In this document: positions 36,653 through 49,142 of the stretch, piece after piece | Layout of the letters: each line of letters begins with the position of its first letter | Numbering within the stretch: the first letter of the stretch is position 1 | Assembly (NCBI GenBank): GCA_032622095.1 | Contig: CP136063.1 | Coordinates: 276,883,426-276,947,425 of the forward strand | Source of the DNA: Siphonodentalium dalli | Taxonomy: Eukaryota > Mollusca > Scaphopoda > Gadilida > Siphonodentaliidae | Direction: 5' to 3' | DNA: 64,000 bases | Program-made: the position numbers and the translations under genes | The notes under the pieces: generated by a model | What the model saw: the letters and a program-made list of their open reading frames with translations, nothing else | The model's database searches: none | What the model was told of the DNA's origin: nothing

Positions 36653-38002
36653 TGAACTGATTTTTTTAAGACCCTCTTGTCACGTCCTGAACAAATGAGA
36701 GAATGGTGTTCAAATTCCTATACAGAGTTAACTGAACAATGGGGAGGTAATATTTCCTAAGTTTTATCACTTAATGACAATGCGGGGATTAGTAAAGTTT
36801 GCACAGCAGACAATAGGTCGGCTTATTTGTCAATTAAGAACAGCCATTATTGGGCCATTCCACACGTGCTAATTAAATAGCGGTAGAGATCACAGAAAAA
36901 TCACCACAATAATTTATTTCTATTTGATTAACCCTCGATACAACAGGTCGTTGAAGTCATTATATAATTAGCCCCGGGGCTGATTGCTATATTCGACTAA
37001 TATCCATGCACCTTATACCTATACGATACTCCAAGGGATCCGACCCCAATACAAAGTTGTGGGCTTCATCCCATCTGCCATGGCCCTCTATCATTTAAAA
37101 ACACGACGCGGCGAACTGTATATCATGTCTAGATAATTTTTCACCCCTCATATCTGCTATATATATATGTTCATACCATTCCATAACCCCTCACAAATAT
37201 ACCAAAGTGGGTTGTAGGGGAGTGCATACTGCCCTTCCAAATCCTCCCGAGTCACCCCCAAATCCCCAATAAACGGCGGCGACGTATATCACTAACATTG
37301 ACTCTTCATACTGTTACTGCCCCTCTAACAACGCAACAGAACACAACATCTATATATAGAGGAAACACTTTGAGTTTAAACTGTTTGAAGCTTGTAATGC
37401 ATTCAGTTACCCTAACAACGTAACCAATCCCTACAATAAATTGGTCTGATCGTCTCTTATTTATTCAAAGGGCAACCTGTTACCCTCACGTGTGAACCGC
37501 CAAGTCAATTCAGCAAAAATTACAGCCATATTTCGGGTATGAATGCGAAAGAAGTTTAAAGCGAAAATTATCAATTGCTATCATATTCGTATGCATTTCA
37601 TTCAAGGCGTTCTATTAAACCGATAAGCGAAGGGCAGGAGTTTGATAGCTGTGGTACAGATATGAATCTTGGAATCCCGAATTTGAATAGACCGACATTC
37701 AACTCAAGTACCTATAAATTTCTTCAATTTTTATGAATAACATTTGTTATCTTTTACATAGAAATTTTTCGTTCCACGTTTAATTCGCAGTCATAGGAGG
37801 ATGTGAGTCAAAATTGGCGAACAATGTCTGATTTTAATAGAGCGATTTGACCTATGAACCGGTTATCACACATCGGAATATTATAACTATATAGTATGAA
37901 TATATATACATGCACGCATAGATGCGTTTATCGCATAGATAAACGATTAGGGAAGCCTATTTACTGATGTTATTAACCGTTTTTACAGGAATGCTTACAT
38001 CA
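36653..38002. other. Unassigned stretch
   Basis: About 1.35 kb with no gene or repeat recognised. Confidence 0.4.
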
Positions 38003-38528
38003 TTAACCCTTTCATGACGGGAGCTGTGGTGACCACCATTTAGACCCTGTGCCATGCATTATCTTATATATGATATGCAAGTCGCCTCCCATATATAAGA
38101 GAATGCATTGTCCTAACAATTATTTTATAATTTTTATAAATTTTTCTTACATTATTTAACAATTTTTATAATTTTTTTCTTACATTCTATAACAATTTTT
38201 ATCATTTTTTCTTATAAACTTTTAACAATTTTAACATTTTTTAAATTTTTCTTACATTCATTAACAATTTTATTATTTTTTCTAATTTTTTCTTACATTC
38301 TTTATAAATTTTTAGCATTTTTTTCTTACATTCTTTATAAATTTTTAGCATTTTTTCTTACATTCTTTAACAATTATTTGTATATTTTTTCGTTTTTCTA
38401 ACATTTTTTAACAATTATAAAAAATAATATAATTATTTTAGGCCAATGGTCGACTCGCATATATAAGAGAAAAAACTGGCACAGGGCTTTCGCAAAAATG
38501 TAGGAAGCTCCCGTTATGAAAGAGTTAA
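38003..38528. mobile_element. Family C MITE with long spacer
   Basis: TTAA at both edges. The termini are CCCTTTCATGACGGGAGCT and AGCTCCCGTTATGAAAGAG. The hairpin cassette is eroded: the left hairpin (about 38047-38111) has lost part of its tip and the right keeps only GGTCGACTCGCATATATAAG. The 300-bp spacer is a degenerate array of about 30-bp TTTTTTCTTACATTCTTTA units. It is piggyBac-type in its TTAA target and CCCTTTC termini. Confidence 0.72.
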
Positions 38529-38577
38529 CTTGTTCGGGGGTAAACATATAACATGAGCTGAGACAATAAGAGATATA

Positions 38578-38657
38578 ATAGTATATATAGACGAAATGAT
38601 TAATAATAGTATATACAGACGAAATGATTAATAATAGTATATATAGACGAACTGATT
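38578..38657 (+). repeat. 28-bp tandem repeat, 3 units
   Basis: Three units of TAGTATATATAGACGAAATG followed by ATTAATAA. Confidence 0.85.
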
Positions 38658-39489
38658 ACAAAATGTATATTATATATATATATAATTTGTTTGTTTCCAC
38701 GCGTTGCCTGAGTTCATGTGATCCCCGCTATAAACTTGTTATAGTTTTTTTTCTAGTTAGTTAAACATATTTTATTGCAATACAAAAGTATATGACAGAC
38801 ATGGATTGCGGTACAAGTGCAAACCACTTTGCTGTGCCCCGCTCCTCGTAAACTTGTAGAATTCGCCTATATAGCTTCTTTCCCAAAGGTTGGAAAACTC
38901 TATAGTGCTCAGAGCTATCAAGGAACTATTTACAGAGATAAAAGAAAATAGAGCACAATATATCAACGTCCAAATGATAAATGTTGAAACGGGGATGTTG
39001 ATAAGTATATATATACGCGATGAATGCAATCGTGAGTATTAAGCGATGTTAAGGTTGGCGTGGAATGTTCCACCGGGCTATTCATGTGGGCATTTGTGTT
39101 TTTGAGACAATACTAGTACAACAACTGGAAAGTCACATCATTCAATGGGAGAAGTGCTTGTCCCTTGAGTATACTCAAATTCCAAACACAAAAATAAGCG
39201 TACAACGTGCCTCTAAAGTTCTATACAAAACGTTTGGCAATTTGTTAACATTTAAAAGGAGTCGAGTCAGCAAACTGAAAAGGATATCTATATATATTAA
39301 TCAAATCCCGAATTTTTTATCCGGTTTCAGTCTGGTAAAATATAAGCCACCGACAGCGTAAATTATATTTAAGATATATGCACCAATAAATATGTACATC
39401 ACCCATATTTTAACTTTTTTTTCACACACAATTCTAAGCAAAGGGAATGGGCTCCAGACAGAAACAAGCAGACGACAATCAACACTACA

Positions 39490-39705
39490 TACAGTAATTC
39501 CCAAAGTAATTGACCACTAGACCATAGTAGATTATGGGTAAATTTTCAGGATTTAGTCGGAAATATGGCTTGTTGCCATTCATCGGAAAGCTCTCGGCGA
39601 GAGCTTTCCGATGAATGGCAACAAGCCACATTTCCGACTAAATCCTGAAAAATTACCCATAATTCTGCTGTGGTTAAGTGGTCAATTACTTTGGGCATTA
39701 ATGTA
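39490..39705. mobile_element. Family F mariner-like foldback MITE, full copy
   Basis: The whole element is one palindrome of about 105-bp arms. The ends are TA-CAGTAATTCCCAAAGTAA and the complement, closing on TA. TA target sites plus a CAGT-starting terminus fit Tc1/mariner. The centre is GAGAGCTTTCCGATGAATGG and its complement with a tiny CGGCG-type turn near 39597. Two further copies lie at 46072 and 48673. Confidence 0.78.
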
Positions 39706-40176
39706 CATGTCTACAGTTTTTGCGAGGCTCCATGCAACGCAAACTGAAGTATATATACGATGGGATAATTACCAATATATTTTAATCCCATGTGTCAGAC
39801 CGACTTTTGATTTAAACTAGTTATTTCAACCAAAGTCTTATTACAATAAACAAGTGCAACAAATATGACAAAATCATGATGCAGTAAGACAGGAGAGAAG
39901 AGGATCTGGGAGCCAGCCAGAACTAAGGTTGGAGGAGGTTACTACGTTTTCAGATTTTTGCAGTTTTGGACCAGGAACCAGTCTATTCAACAAGAAACAT
40001 TGAGTGCGCACAAATAAACAGACATGATTATAGTCGCAGAAACAATTACACACGACAGCTATATAGCAATTTTCATTCACTAAGCAATTATATCAACTTT
40101 GAGACGATAATCTGTTATTAAAGTGTGCTGTTACTTCCACGAAGTAGAAACGTAGAAATTTGTTGCCGAATTTCTT

Positions 40177-40877
40177 GCATTAGACTGGCCATATACATAG
40201 TAACCCGATCCTTTCTACTGCACTAAGTATTAGACTGGTCAGATTCATAGTAACACGATCCTTTCTGCTGCACTAAGCATTAGACTGGCCAGATTCAGAG
40301 TAACCCGATCCTTTCTGCTGCACTAAGCATTAGACTGGCCAGATTCACAGTAACCCGATCCTTTCTGCTGCACTAAGCATTAGACTGGCCAGATTCACAG
40401 TAACCCGATCCTTTCTGCTGCACTAAGCATTAGACTGGCCAGATTCACAGTAACCCGATCCTTTCTGCTGCACTAAGCATTAGACTGGCCAGATTCACAG
40501 TAACCCGATCCTTTCTGCTGCACTAAGCATTAGACTGGCCAGATTCACAGTAACCCGATCCTTTCTGCTGCACTAAGCATTAGACTGGCCAGATTCAGAG
40601 TAACCCGATCCTTTCTGCTGCACTAAGCATTAGACTGGCCAGATTCACAGTAACCCGATCCTTTCTGCTGCACTAAGCATTAGACTGGCCAGATTCACAG
40701 TAACCCGATCCTTTCTGCTGCACTAAGCATTAGACTGGCCAGATTCAGAGTAACCCGATCCTTTCTGCTGCACTAAGCATTAGACTGGCCAGATTCACAG
40801 TAACCCGATCCTTTCTGCTGCACTAAGCATTAGACTGGCCAGATTCATAGTAACCCGACCCTTTCTGCTGCACTAAG
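40177..40877 (+). repeat. 50-bp minisatellite, 14 units
   Basis: The unit is GCATTAGACTGGCCAGATTC, ACAGTAACCCGATCCTTTCT and GCTGCACTAA. Internal units are nearly identical while the first two and last are more diverged, as expected of unequal-crossover homogenisation. Confidence 0.93.
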
Positions 40878-41280
40878 TGCACATGGTCAGACTTGGTCAT
40901 TTCAGCCTCATTCGTAATTCTGTCTTCGAGTTCTTGCCTGCAGATATAGGTTGCCAAGACCAGAGGCAAACTCCAGGCAGAGTTATCTTCCATCGCTCCG
41001 CTGAGATATCACTGCCATAAGGACATTTGGTAAGGATTTCTTACGTGTTCTCAGTTCTTATGTTTAGGATTAAAATTGTCTATGTCTGGCTCAGTTCATA
41101 TTGTCCTTATAAAAACCGAAAGAATTACCATTATTGCAAACTTTTGGTGGTCAAAAGAAGATAATATAGGTGACTAAATATAGTTCCGACGATATATAAA
41201 ATAGATGTATTGGTCCCCAAAGTACCGCCCTTGTGGCAGTACTATATCGCAGTGATAACGTAGAGTGCGCTGCATGGAGT

Positions 41281-41719
41281 TTGGACCAGAGGTGGGGGAG
41301 GAAAGGTGTGTGCAGGGGCTCCTAGGTTGTCAAGACCAGAGGTTGGGAGGAGAGGTGTGTGCAGGGGCTCCTAGCTTGTCAAGACCAGATGTGGGAGAGG
41401 AAAGGTGTGCGCAGGGGCTCCTATGTTGTCATGACCAGAGGTGGGGAGGAAAGGTGTGTGCAGGGGCGCATAGCTTGTCAAGACCAGAGGTGGGGGGTAA
41501 AAGGTGTGCGCAGGGGCTCCTAGGTTGTCAAGACCAGAGGTGGGGAGGAAAGGTGTGCGCAGGGGCTCCTAGGTTGCCAGGACCAGAGGTGGGGAGGAAA
41601 TGTGTGTGCAGGGGCTCATAGGTTGTCAAGACCAGAGGTGGGGAGGAGAGGTGTGTGCAGGGGCTCCTAGCTTGTCAAGACCAGAGGTGGGGGAGGAAAG
41701 GTGTGCGCAGGGGCTCCAG
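41281..41719 (+). repeat. 49-bp G-rich minisatellite, 9 units
   Basis: The unit is GACCAGAGGTGGGGAGGAAA, GGTGTGTGCAGGGGCTCCTA and GGTTGTCAA. The translation reads like a repeated QGLLGCQDQRWGGKVCAGA protein, but the 49-bp period changes frame each unit and there is no other coding evidence. Confidence 0.9.
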
Positions 41720-42180
41720 CCTCCCTGGCTCTCTCGGCTGTTCTCTATACAAATGCACAATTTACACTTATATACATGCATATTACGTAGTCTCACAACG
41801 CTGTCGTTTCCCCACCATATATATATATATATATCTCTCTCCCTCTCTCCCCTATATTCCCCTCGCACTCGCTATCCAACACTCGCGTTCTCCATTCCAC
41901 CCTGCCTCTCTCGACAATATTACTACCATGCAATATAATATTTCCATTCCTTCCCGTCCGACCCCTCCCTCTCGACTGAATGGAGATGAGCTCGAAACGA
42001 ACGGGGAGAAAACTTAGCATAATCCACTGGGCTTGTTGTTACCCCCCCCCCCCTTCCAATCAATCCATCTTTGTATATACTATTATACTTTTATTGTCTG
42101 AATTCATATTAAATATGGATATATGTGATTAGGATTGACAAAAATATATTTACGCTAATTTACGTTTGGAAAAGACAGCC

Positions 42181-42222
42181 ATAAATACATAAATACATAA
42201 ATACATAAATACATATATATAT
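42181..42222 (+). repeat. Microsatellite, 8-bp unit
   Basis: About four ATAAATAC units followed by an AT run. Confidence 0.85.
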
Positions 42223-42841
42223 ACGTTTCTGGTATATCAGAGGGTGATCTTATAACAGAAAACATGCATCGGCTGAATTTTAAAACATCGTGGTATCATG
42301 AGGGATAATCTTATGCCAGAACAACATTCACCCATATTGTTGTGTGACCCGTCATAACTTAGGACGATCATATTGAATTTCACTATACTCCAAGCCAGAC
42401 ACGGCTCAAGCATGTAGTCAGACCCTAGCTTCGCACAAAGACTGCTTTGTGATTTTGACAAAAGTTACATCTGAAGTTCCTCGTCGAGCACATCTCGTTG
42501 TTTTCGAACCCGGTTCATTCTTTCCGCGCCACTAAAGATACACTGATCGTTTCATGGCGTTATATATACTGCTAAAATTTGGGAGTGTTTTAGGTCGAAA
42601 ACTTTGATACATTCAGCTGATAAATCAGTATAATATTTGTGAACTGCAAGATGGTCCCTTATTTTCTTAGATATTTTGAAGGAAATTGCTGTTAATGTTA
42701 CAGTTTTTTGTGGTATAGTGAACGTATTTCACATATATCACACAGAAATACCAAAACTGATTCACCGGTTAGTCCCAATAATCATACGACGTGTGTGTTG
42801 TATTCGCTGTGTGATGTTCAGCTGTTCTTCGTTGCCAGAAC

Positions 42842-43241
42842 TTAACCCTTTACCCAACAAACCGTCCAAAAACGCCCAAATAAAGCTTCAACAGCCTAAA
42901 TTATCTTGGGTCTGTCTCAATAGAACCATACAAATATGGATATCATTGGAACCGGCTCCTTGACCACATTGTGATAGTTACAGTTATGCCCTATGCCAAT
43001 GCATTCTCTTATATATGCGAGTCGACCATATGTCGCCTCGCATATATAAGAGAATGCATTGGCCTAAAAAAAATCTTTTTTTAACACTTTTTACCATTTT
43101 TTCTTACATTCTTTAACAATTTTATAATTTTTAATGTGTTAAGCTAATGCATTCTCTTATATATGCGAGGCGACCTATGGTCGACTCGCATATATAAGAG
43201 AATGCATTGGCACAGGGCCGTTATGTTGGGTAAAGGGTTAA
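42842..43241. mobile_element. Family B MITE, forward orientation
   Basis: TTAA at both edges (42842-42845 and 43238-43241). CCCTTTACCCAACAAACC is on the left and TGTTGGGTAAAGGG on the right. The one-sided arm is on the left and the cassette hairpins lie at about 42995-43063 and 43142-43211. Confidence 0.82.
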
Positions 43242-43494
43242 ATTAATCCACACACAAACAAACTGCATACATCTTTAAATTAAATTGGAAAAACTGAAGA
43301 ATTATTTTTAAATGAGGAAATGAATAATTAAATTGTGTGTGAGGGGCTTCGTTGTTATGAAAAGTGAATGTTCACAAACCCGGAAGACCTTTATTTACCA
43401 CCAATCCAATCTGTTCAAGATGTGTCAATCGGATCACTGATACTCTATTACCAGTTTGGTTTAAAATCAGTCTCTCAGACAGCTCTGCGTTACA

Positions 43495-44140
43495 GAGTCT
43501 GAATAATTTAGCTGTGTGTCACATTACAGAGTCTGAAGAATTTAGCTGTGTGTCACCTTACTGAGTCTGAAGAATTTAGCTGTGTGTCACATTACTGAGT
43601 CTGAAGAATTTAGCTGTGTGTCACATTACTGAGTCTGAAGAATTTAGCTGTGTGTCACATTACTGAGTCTGAAGAATTTAGCTTTGTGTCACTTTACTGA
43701 GTCTGAAGAAATTAGCTGTGTGTCACCTTACTGAGTCTGAAGAATATAGCTGTGTGTCACATTACAGAGTCTGAAGAATTTAGCTGTGTGTCACTTTACT
43801 GAGTCTGAAGAATTTAGCTGTGTGTCACTTTACTGAGTCTGAAGAAATTAGCTGTGTGTCACTTTACTGAGTCTGAAGAATATAGCTGTGTGTCACATTA
43901 CTGAGTCTGAAGAATTTAGCCGTGTGTCACATTACTGCGTCTGAAGAATTTAGCTGTGTGTCACGTTACAGAGTCTGAAGAATTTAGCTGTGTGTCACTT
44001 TACAGAGTCTGAAGAATTTAGCTGTGTGTCACATTACTGAGTCTGAAGAATTTAGCCGTGTGTCACATTACTGAGTCTGAAGAATTTAGCTGTGTGTCAC
44101 ATTACTGAGTCTGAAGAATTTAGCTGTGTGTCAAATTACC
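43495..44140 (+). repeat. 34-bp minisatellite, about 19 units
   Basis: The unit is GAGTCTGAAGAATTTAGCTG followed by TGTGTCACATTACT. Substitutions (ATT/CTT/TTT after CA, TTTAGC/TATAGC/ATTAGC) recur in several units, pointing to block duplication. Confidence 0.93.
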
Positions 44141-45454
44141 ATTACTATAAATAACTTATACATGTAATCCATTCAGTAAGATGTAACAGCGAACAACTTT
44201 CGGTTTCGTTTTTATCCGAACTGGTGTTAAAAGCACGGGCGGGTTCGTTGCCGAAATATTCATATTTGTTCAAATCGCTATCAACAAAAGGAATATTAAA
44301 TTATATAGTTTTGTTCATATGCCAAACATAATCAGCGCGTAAATAGTATAGGGTCGTCAAGACGTACGATGGTGTACGTAAACAAGAGCCTGCTCGTGTT
44401 ACAGACGTTTTGCTTCTGTTTACATAACACAGCGCAATTCTATTGGTTAATCACACACAAATTATATAAACGCTCTTTATTATTTCCATATCAGGAAAAC
44501 AGTAACAAATAACGCTCTTTATGTTTATCATATCATACCCGGATCTAAACAAAAGCCAGGCTCTGTAACGTTTTTTGCTTTTGTTTACATAACAAAGGAA
44601 GAACATTTGACAATAACATACTGTTCATGTCATATTTCTGATTGGTATAAGAACAAAGTCTGTCTATATTTTACTATTCTTTCTGTTTGTGGCGGTTTTT
44701 GACGGAGGTGAATATTTTAACAGCATACCCACCGCCAACGCCGCCCGTATCTTTAAGTGTGGAAATTGGAACACGAACTTCTATTTTCCTCGCTATGTAT
44801 AATTGGTAAATTCTGCATGGACTCTTCACATACGATTGTATTGTTTAATTAGTTGTCGTAAACTCTCAGGCTAATGTTGTGAAGAATGTGTGAAAATATC
44901 AATGTGACAGAAATATTATTGCGCTATTTTTAGCTATGTGCCACTAGTCCCACGCATATCCGGAATTTATTTGGGAATCTTACAACTTATGTTCAGTTAT
45001 AAACACGATTATATCACTATCGTGTTTAATTAATTTTTACGATGTCAGAAATAGTATATATTGCACGAGCGTTTTTTCTTCTTCTGAATTTACAAGAATC
45101 TTGTTAAACCTGGTGGTGCCTTAAGAGCGTCGAAATTCACGAGAGGATAGCCACCCCGATATATAGAGCTTGCCACCAATCCACAAAGTGCATGGATGCT
45201 ATTTTCCACTTCACACTCATATTTTCTCGTCTGCACAGACTCGTCATATTGCCAGAAAGACTCTGATGAAGTGCCGACCGACTAAACATTGAATGCGTAC
45301 GAGACTTGGCTTGTAACTCGGCCCAACTGCGTAGTGAGACAGCTTGTTGTGATAAATTCATTATAATTGGAAGAAAATTTAATCAATAAATTTGTGGTAA
45401 TTGCAAATATTCAAGTCTGGTGTAAACATGAGTGAAACTATCGCCTCGATGTAA
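44141..45454. other. Unassigned stretch
   Basis: Contains a diverged duplication (a TTTTGCTTCTGTTTACATAA-type segment near 44408 and again near 44572) flanking CGCTCTTTATTATTTCC and CGCTCTTTATGTTTATC. No gene recognised. Confidence 0.4.
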
Positions 45455-45805
45455 GGGTACGTTCACACAATTGGCAAAATTATCTGACAAATGTTCATAA
45501 AATTATTCATAGATGGCTCTTTTGACTGACAAATTTTGGAATATCAAAATATGTGTCATTGATTATTTTAACGTTTTTATTGGATAGATGATATGCCACT
45601 AACTATTTAATAGTTGATTCCTGCCATATATTTGAAGGCTAATTGCAGGAAAATATCAGTTGTATAACATCTCCAGGAATGACTTATCTGTTCGGCAAGT
45701 TCATCTTATGAATAGTTTGCTGTTCATATCCCACTACACCACAACACTATACGACAAATTGCCTGCAAACTACCCATGTAAACATGTCAGCGTGTGAACT
45801 TACCA
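45455..45805. mobile_element. Candidate MITE with GGTACGTTCACAC termini
   Basis: GGGTACGTTCACACA on the left and GTGTGAACTTACC on the right form a short inverted terminal repeat around 350 bp of AT-rich sequence. No target duplication was resolved and no second copy was seen, so this is tentative. Confidence 0.35.
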
Positions 45806-46071
45806 TATATAGCTGGCTATATTGAAAACTTTCGATTGATAAATTCCTGAATGATAGATTATGTATATTCCATTGTGTTATTGCTTGTTGGCGGGGGTGA
45901 AATGCCACGAGTTATTCCACGATTTATTCTTGCAACATATGTGAACAACATATCCTCCTGCAAATAGGTTCATAAATGACCTAGATATTCACATAGGTTC
46001 ATACTGGACTAATTTGATTCTGAAATAAGTTCATATAGAGAGCTTATACTGAGGTATGTTCATGTTATAAG

Positions 46072-46271
46072 TACAGTAATGCCCAAAGTAATTGACCACT
46101 TAGCCACAGCAGAATTATGGGCAGAATTTTTCAGGATTTAGTCGGAAATATGGCTTGTTGCCATTCATCGGAAAACTCTCGCCGAAACAAGCCATATTTC
46201 GGACTAAATCCTGAAAAATTACCCATAGTTCTGCTGTGGTTAAGTGGTCAATTACTTTGGGAATTCATGTA
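46072..46271. mobile_element. Family F mariner-like foldback MITE, asymmetric copy
   Basis: TA-CAGTAATGCCCAAAGTAA on the left and TTACTTTGGGAATTCATG-TA on the right. The right arm lacks the GGCAACAAGCC-to-tip segment present on the left, so the centre has lost about 20 bp from one arm. Confidence 0.75.
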
Positions 46272-46904
46272 GTTTATCAACCACATCTTAAATTGGCACA
46301 ACACAACCTTCTATGACGAGTTACCTCTACAATTGTCCGGCTAATTTGCCTGATGACCCACCGCTTTGTATGTGTAAGTTTTGGTAGGGTACATTTTTTA
46401 TATTCAGCAGTATTTTATTTTGATTGTTATCATGTATTCATAATGTCATACACAATAAATAAAGCCTAGATTATGTAACTCAGTGCATAATATGGCTCGA
46501 ATCTGCCAGTTCATTTTATATAATTTTGATCTTTAGCAAATATCTCAATGTTTTTGAATAAGGGGAGTGATTTAGAATCTTATAAGAGTATTTTTGTTTC
46601 GAAATTGCTTTCCAAATTCGTGTGTTATCCCTGAAACCAAATTACGCACATATAATTTTGTGGCACAAATGGGCCATGTCAGTTTAAGAAATCCGACAAC
46701 TAAAAGGTAAGAAATTAGGGTATAAAATAATTTATAGAGGTATAACTGGAAACGGAGAGAATAGCCTAGCGTGGTAGGTATAGAGCTAATCTCACCGAGT
46801 CATCAACATGCCTCTTACAAACTTAGTAATCTACTCGTCGCATGGGGTCGATATCAAACGAGATATAGTAGATTGAAGTAGAATTCATTTACCTTTTAAT
46901 CATG

Positions 46905-47152
46905 TTAACCCTTTATTTACAAAATGGATTCTCCGATTCAATTATAAAAGTATACATTGGAATGGTCTAGTATTAATTTGGAGGGGTGTTCAGGAAAAAT
47001 AAGCAGACGACAGATAATACGTGCAGAAGTAGTCCAACTTATTGGAGGGAAATGTTCAGATAATAAGTTCAACATCCTTGGTTGAACTTAGTATCTGAAC
47101 ATTTCCTAAGGGATAACTACTCAGCAATGATTATTTAGTATAGAAATATTAA
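46905..47152. mobile_element. Family D MITE, full length, reverse orientation
   Basis: TTAA at both edges (46905-46908 and 47149-47152). The left terminus is CCCTTTATTTACAAAATGG and the right is TTTAGTATAGAAATA. All family D blocks are present in reverse order, with the hairpin AATGTTCAGATAATAAGTTC and its complement at about 47053-47103. This is the best reference copy of the family at 248 bp. Confidence 0.8.
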
Positions 47153-47175
47153 CACATATCTCGATGCCATGGCAA

Positions 47176-47351
47176 ATGGTGCATGTATCCAGCATAACAC
47201 AGTCATGCCGGGTACGTACATGGTGCATGTATCCAGCATAACACAGTCATGCCGGGTACGTACATGGTGCATGTATCCAGCATAACACAGTCATGCCGGG
47301 TACGTACATGGTGCATGTATCCAGCATAACACAGTCATGCCGGGTACGTAC
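47176..47351 (+). repeat. 44-bp minisatellite, 4 units
   Basis: Four practically identical units of ATGGTGCATGTATCCAGCAT, AACACAGTCATGCCGGGTAC and GTAC. Confidence 0.92.
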
Positions 47352-47935
47352 ATGGCGACATGAATGAACGTGCACTACATCATACTGTTGTGTGTCTTCC
47401 GGTGTAAGAAAACCTGGGCGCTGTCCACAACGTTTCTTATTTCAAAGTATAACTTTACTTATTTGTGCTATATGGAATATATTCCGGGTAGCCGTGATGG
47501 AACCGGAGCTATATGATATCTCCAAGTCTATAAAGAGATGATAAGTCCATGACGAACCTGGTCGTATATTAAGAGATTATACGACCTTCCGCGAGAATGT
47601 GGGCGTTTTGCACCAAGTTTACCGTGGTTGGTTTAAAGTTTTTCAAAAAGAAAACAAGCCCCTTCTTTCATAAAGCTATAGTTGACGCTTCTAACTTGCT
47701 GTAATAGTATGTCATGTGATCTAACTTAAATATGTTAGAAGATCCGAGTTCACACCCAAGCAGTTATAACTACATTTCAAGAGCCATATTTCAGAAAACC
47801 AAAGAAATTAAATTAAAAACAAACATTACCAATCAACATCATTCATTTCAACGCATAAAAATCACGAAAATCTACAAACCATTAAAATAATATAAGGAAA
47901 TCAGCACAAACCGTGTTTGGTTTAAAGTATATATA
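47352..47935. other. Unassigned stretch
   Basis: No gene or repeat recognised. Confidence 0.4.
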
Positions 47936-48313
47936 TTTTTTACCCTGTGCCAATGCATTCTCTTATATATGCGAGTCGACCATAAGTCGCCTCGCATATA
48001 TAAGATAATGCATTGGCCAAACAATTTTTTACAATTTTAATAATTTTGTCTTGTATTCTTTAACAATTTAATAATTTCACCCATACAGATCCCCAGACAA
48101 ACATGAGCAGACGACACCCTTCTATATGCTTCTATATATGTGGGGGGCTCCCTGCAGGGTAATGGATGTTTTTTATTTTATGTCCTAAAAATAGTAAGAA
48201 ACATTTATTTAAAAAAAATGATAAAAAATTGTTAGGCCAATGCATTCTCTTATATATGCGAGGCGACCTATGGTCGACTCGCATATATAAGAGAATACAT
48301 TGGCACAGGGTAA
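47936..48313. mobile_element. Family A core without its GTGACCC termini
   Basis: The cassette (hairpins about 47948-48018 and 48235-48305) with the family A spacer (CCCCAGACAAACATGAGCAG, then GGGGGCTCCCTGCAGGGTAA) is bounded directly by TTTACCCTGTG and CACAGGGTAAAC. The outer GTGACCCGCC arms are missing on both sides, so it is either doubly truncated or a core-only copy. Confidence 0.75.
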
Positions 48314-48497
48314 ACAAATTTATGTATTTCACTATGGGGTAATTGGAGCATAAACCATTTATTGAAGATGATCACTTATGTTTTATGGTGAGGTAACAAG
48401 ACATAAAATCTAGTAAAGTGCCTCTTCTTGAAAGTTATACCTGACACATGTAGTGTAAACCTCCCAGGGGAGAACACCAATAGGTTCCGTCACATTA

Positions 48498-48660
48498 TTA
48501 TAACCCTTTCTATACCAAAAGAATTATTCCGCCAAGTTAAAAAACAAAACAAGTGTACATCGGAATGGTCTGTTATTGATTTGGAGGGGTTTATGGGAAA
48601 TATGAGCAGACGGCAGGTAATAAAACTGCAGAAGGATTCATAGTTATGGTATAGGGAAAT
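48498..48660. mobile_element. Family D fragment, diverged
   Basis: TTCTATACC at the left, GTACATCGGAATGGTCTG, ATTGATTTGGAGGGGTTT, GAGCAGACGGCAGGTAAT and AGGGAAATGTTTAGATAA at the right follow the reverse block order of family D. The central hairpin is missing. Confidence 0.55.
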
Positions 48661-48672
48661 GTTTAGATAACC

Positions 48673-48781
48673 TACAGTAATGCCCAAAGTAATTGACCAC
48701 TTAACCACATCAGAATTGTGGGTAATTTTTCAGGATTTAGTCGGAAATATGGTTTGTTGCCATTCATCGGAAAGCTCTCGG
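48673..48781. mobile_element. Family F solo arm
   Basis: A single arm from TA-CAGTAATGCCCAAAGTAA to CATCGGAAAGCTCTCGG. The complementary arm is absent, so the break falls at the hairpin tip. Confidence 0.72.
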
Positions 48782-48904
48782 TAGTAGTAAACTGCAAACT
48801 AAAACTCGACCTTCAACTTGCGAAACAGGACAACCAGTAGTTATTCTAAAAGCCACAAATTCACTCAATGAAATCATTCATTCAGTTATTCTAAAAGCCA
48901 CATT

Positions 48905-49142
48905 TTAATCCTTTCGCTACGGGAGCTGCGCTGGTACAGCATTAAAGACCACGTGCATTCTCTTATATATCCTCGCATATATAAGAGAATGCACTGGCTT
49001 AGAAGGTCAAAGAAAATATTGTTAGGCCAATGTATTCTCTTATATATGCGAGGCTCCCTATGGGAGACACGCATATATAAAATAATGCATTGGCACAGGA
49101 TTTTCCGCAAAATTTCAGGAAGCTCCAGTCATGAAAGGTTAA
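48905..49142. mobile_element. Family C MITE, compact copy
   Basis: TTAA at both edges. CCTTTCGCTACGGGAGCTGC is on the left and GAAGCTCCAGTCATGAAAGG on the right. The right hairpin (about 49024-49095) has the variant tip GGCTCCCTATGGGAGAC. The left hairpin (about 48955-48998) has lost its tip. The sequence around it (GGTACAGCATTAAAGACCA) is shared with the copies at 52847 and, inverted, 53301. Confidence 0.72.

Noticed and set aside
41265-41938. Repetitive QGLLGCQDQRWGGKVCAGA protein
   Set aside because: The 49-bp unit is not a multiple of three, so the same peptide recurs in shifting frames. It is explained by the minisatellite.
40177-44140. CRISPR-like regular repeats
   Set aside because: The arrays are head-to-tail minisatellites with no unique spacers and sit in an animal genome.
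46764-46852. tRNA-like sequence (A-box-like TAGCGTGGTAGG, later GGGGTCGATATC)
   Set aside because: The spacing between the box-like motifs is about 75-80 nt, too long for a tRNA, and no cloverleaf stems were evident.
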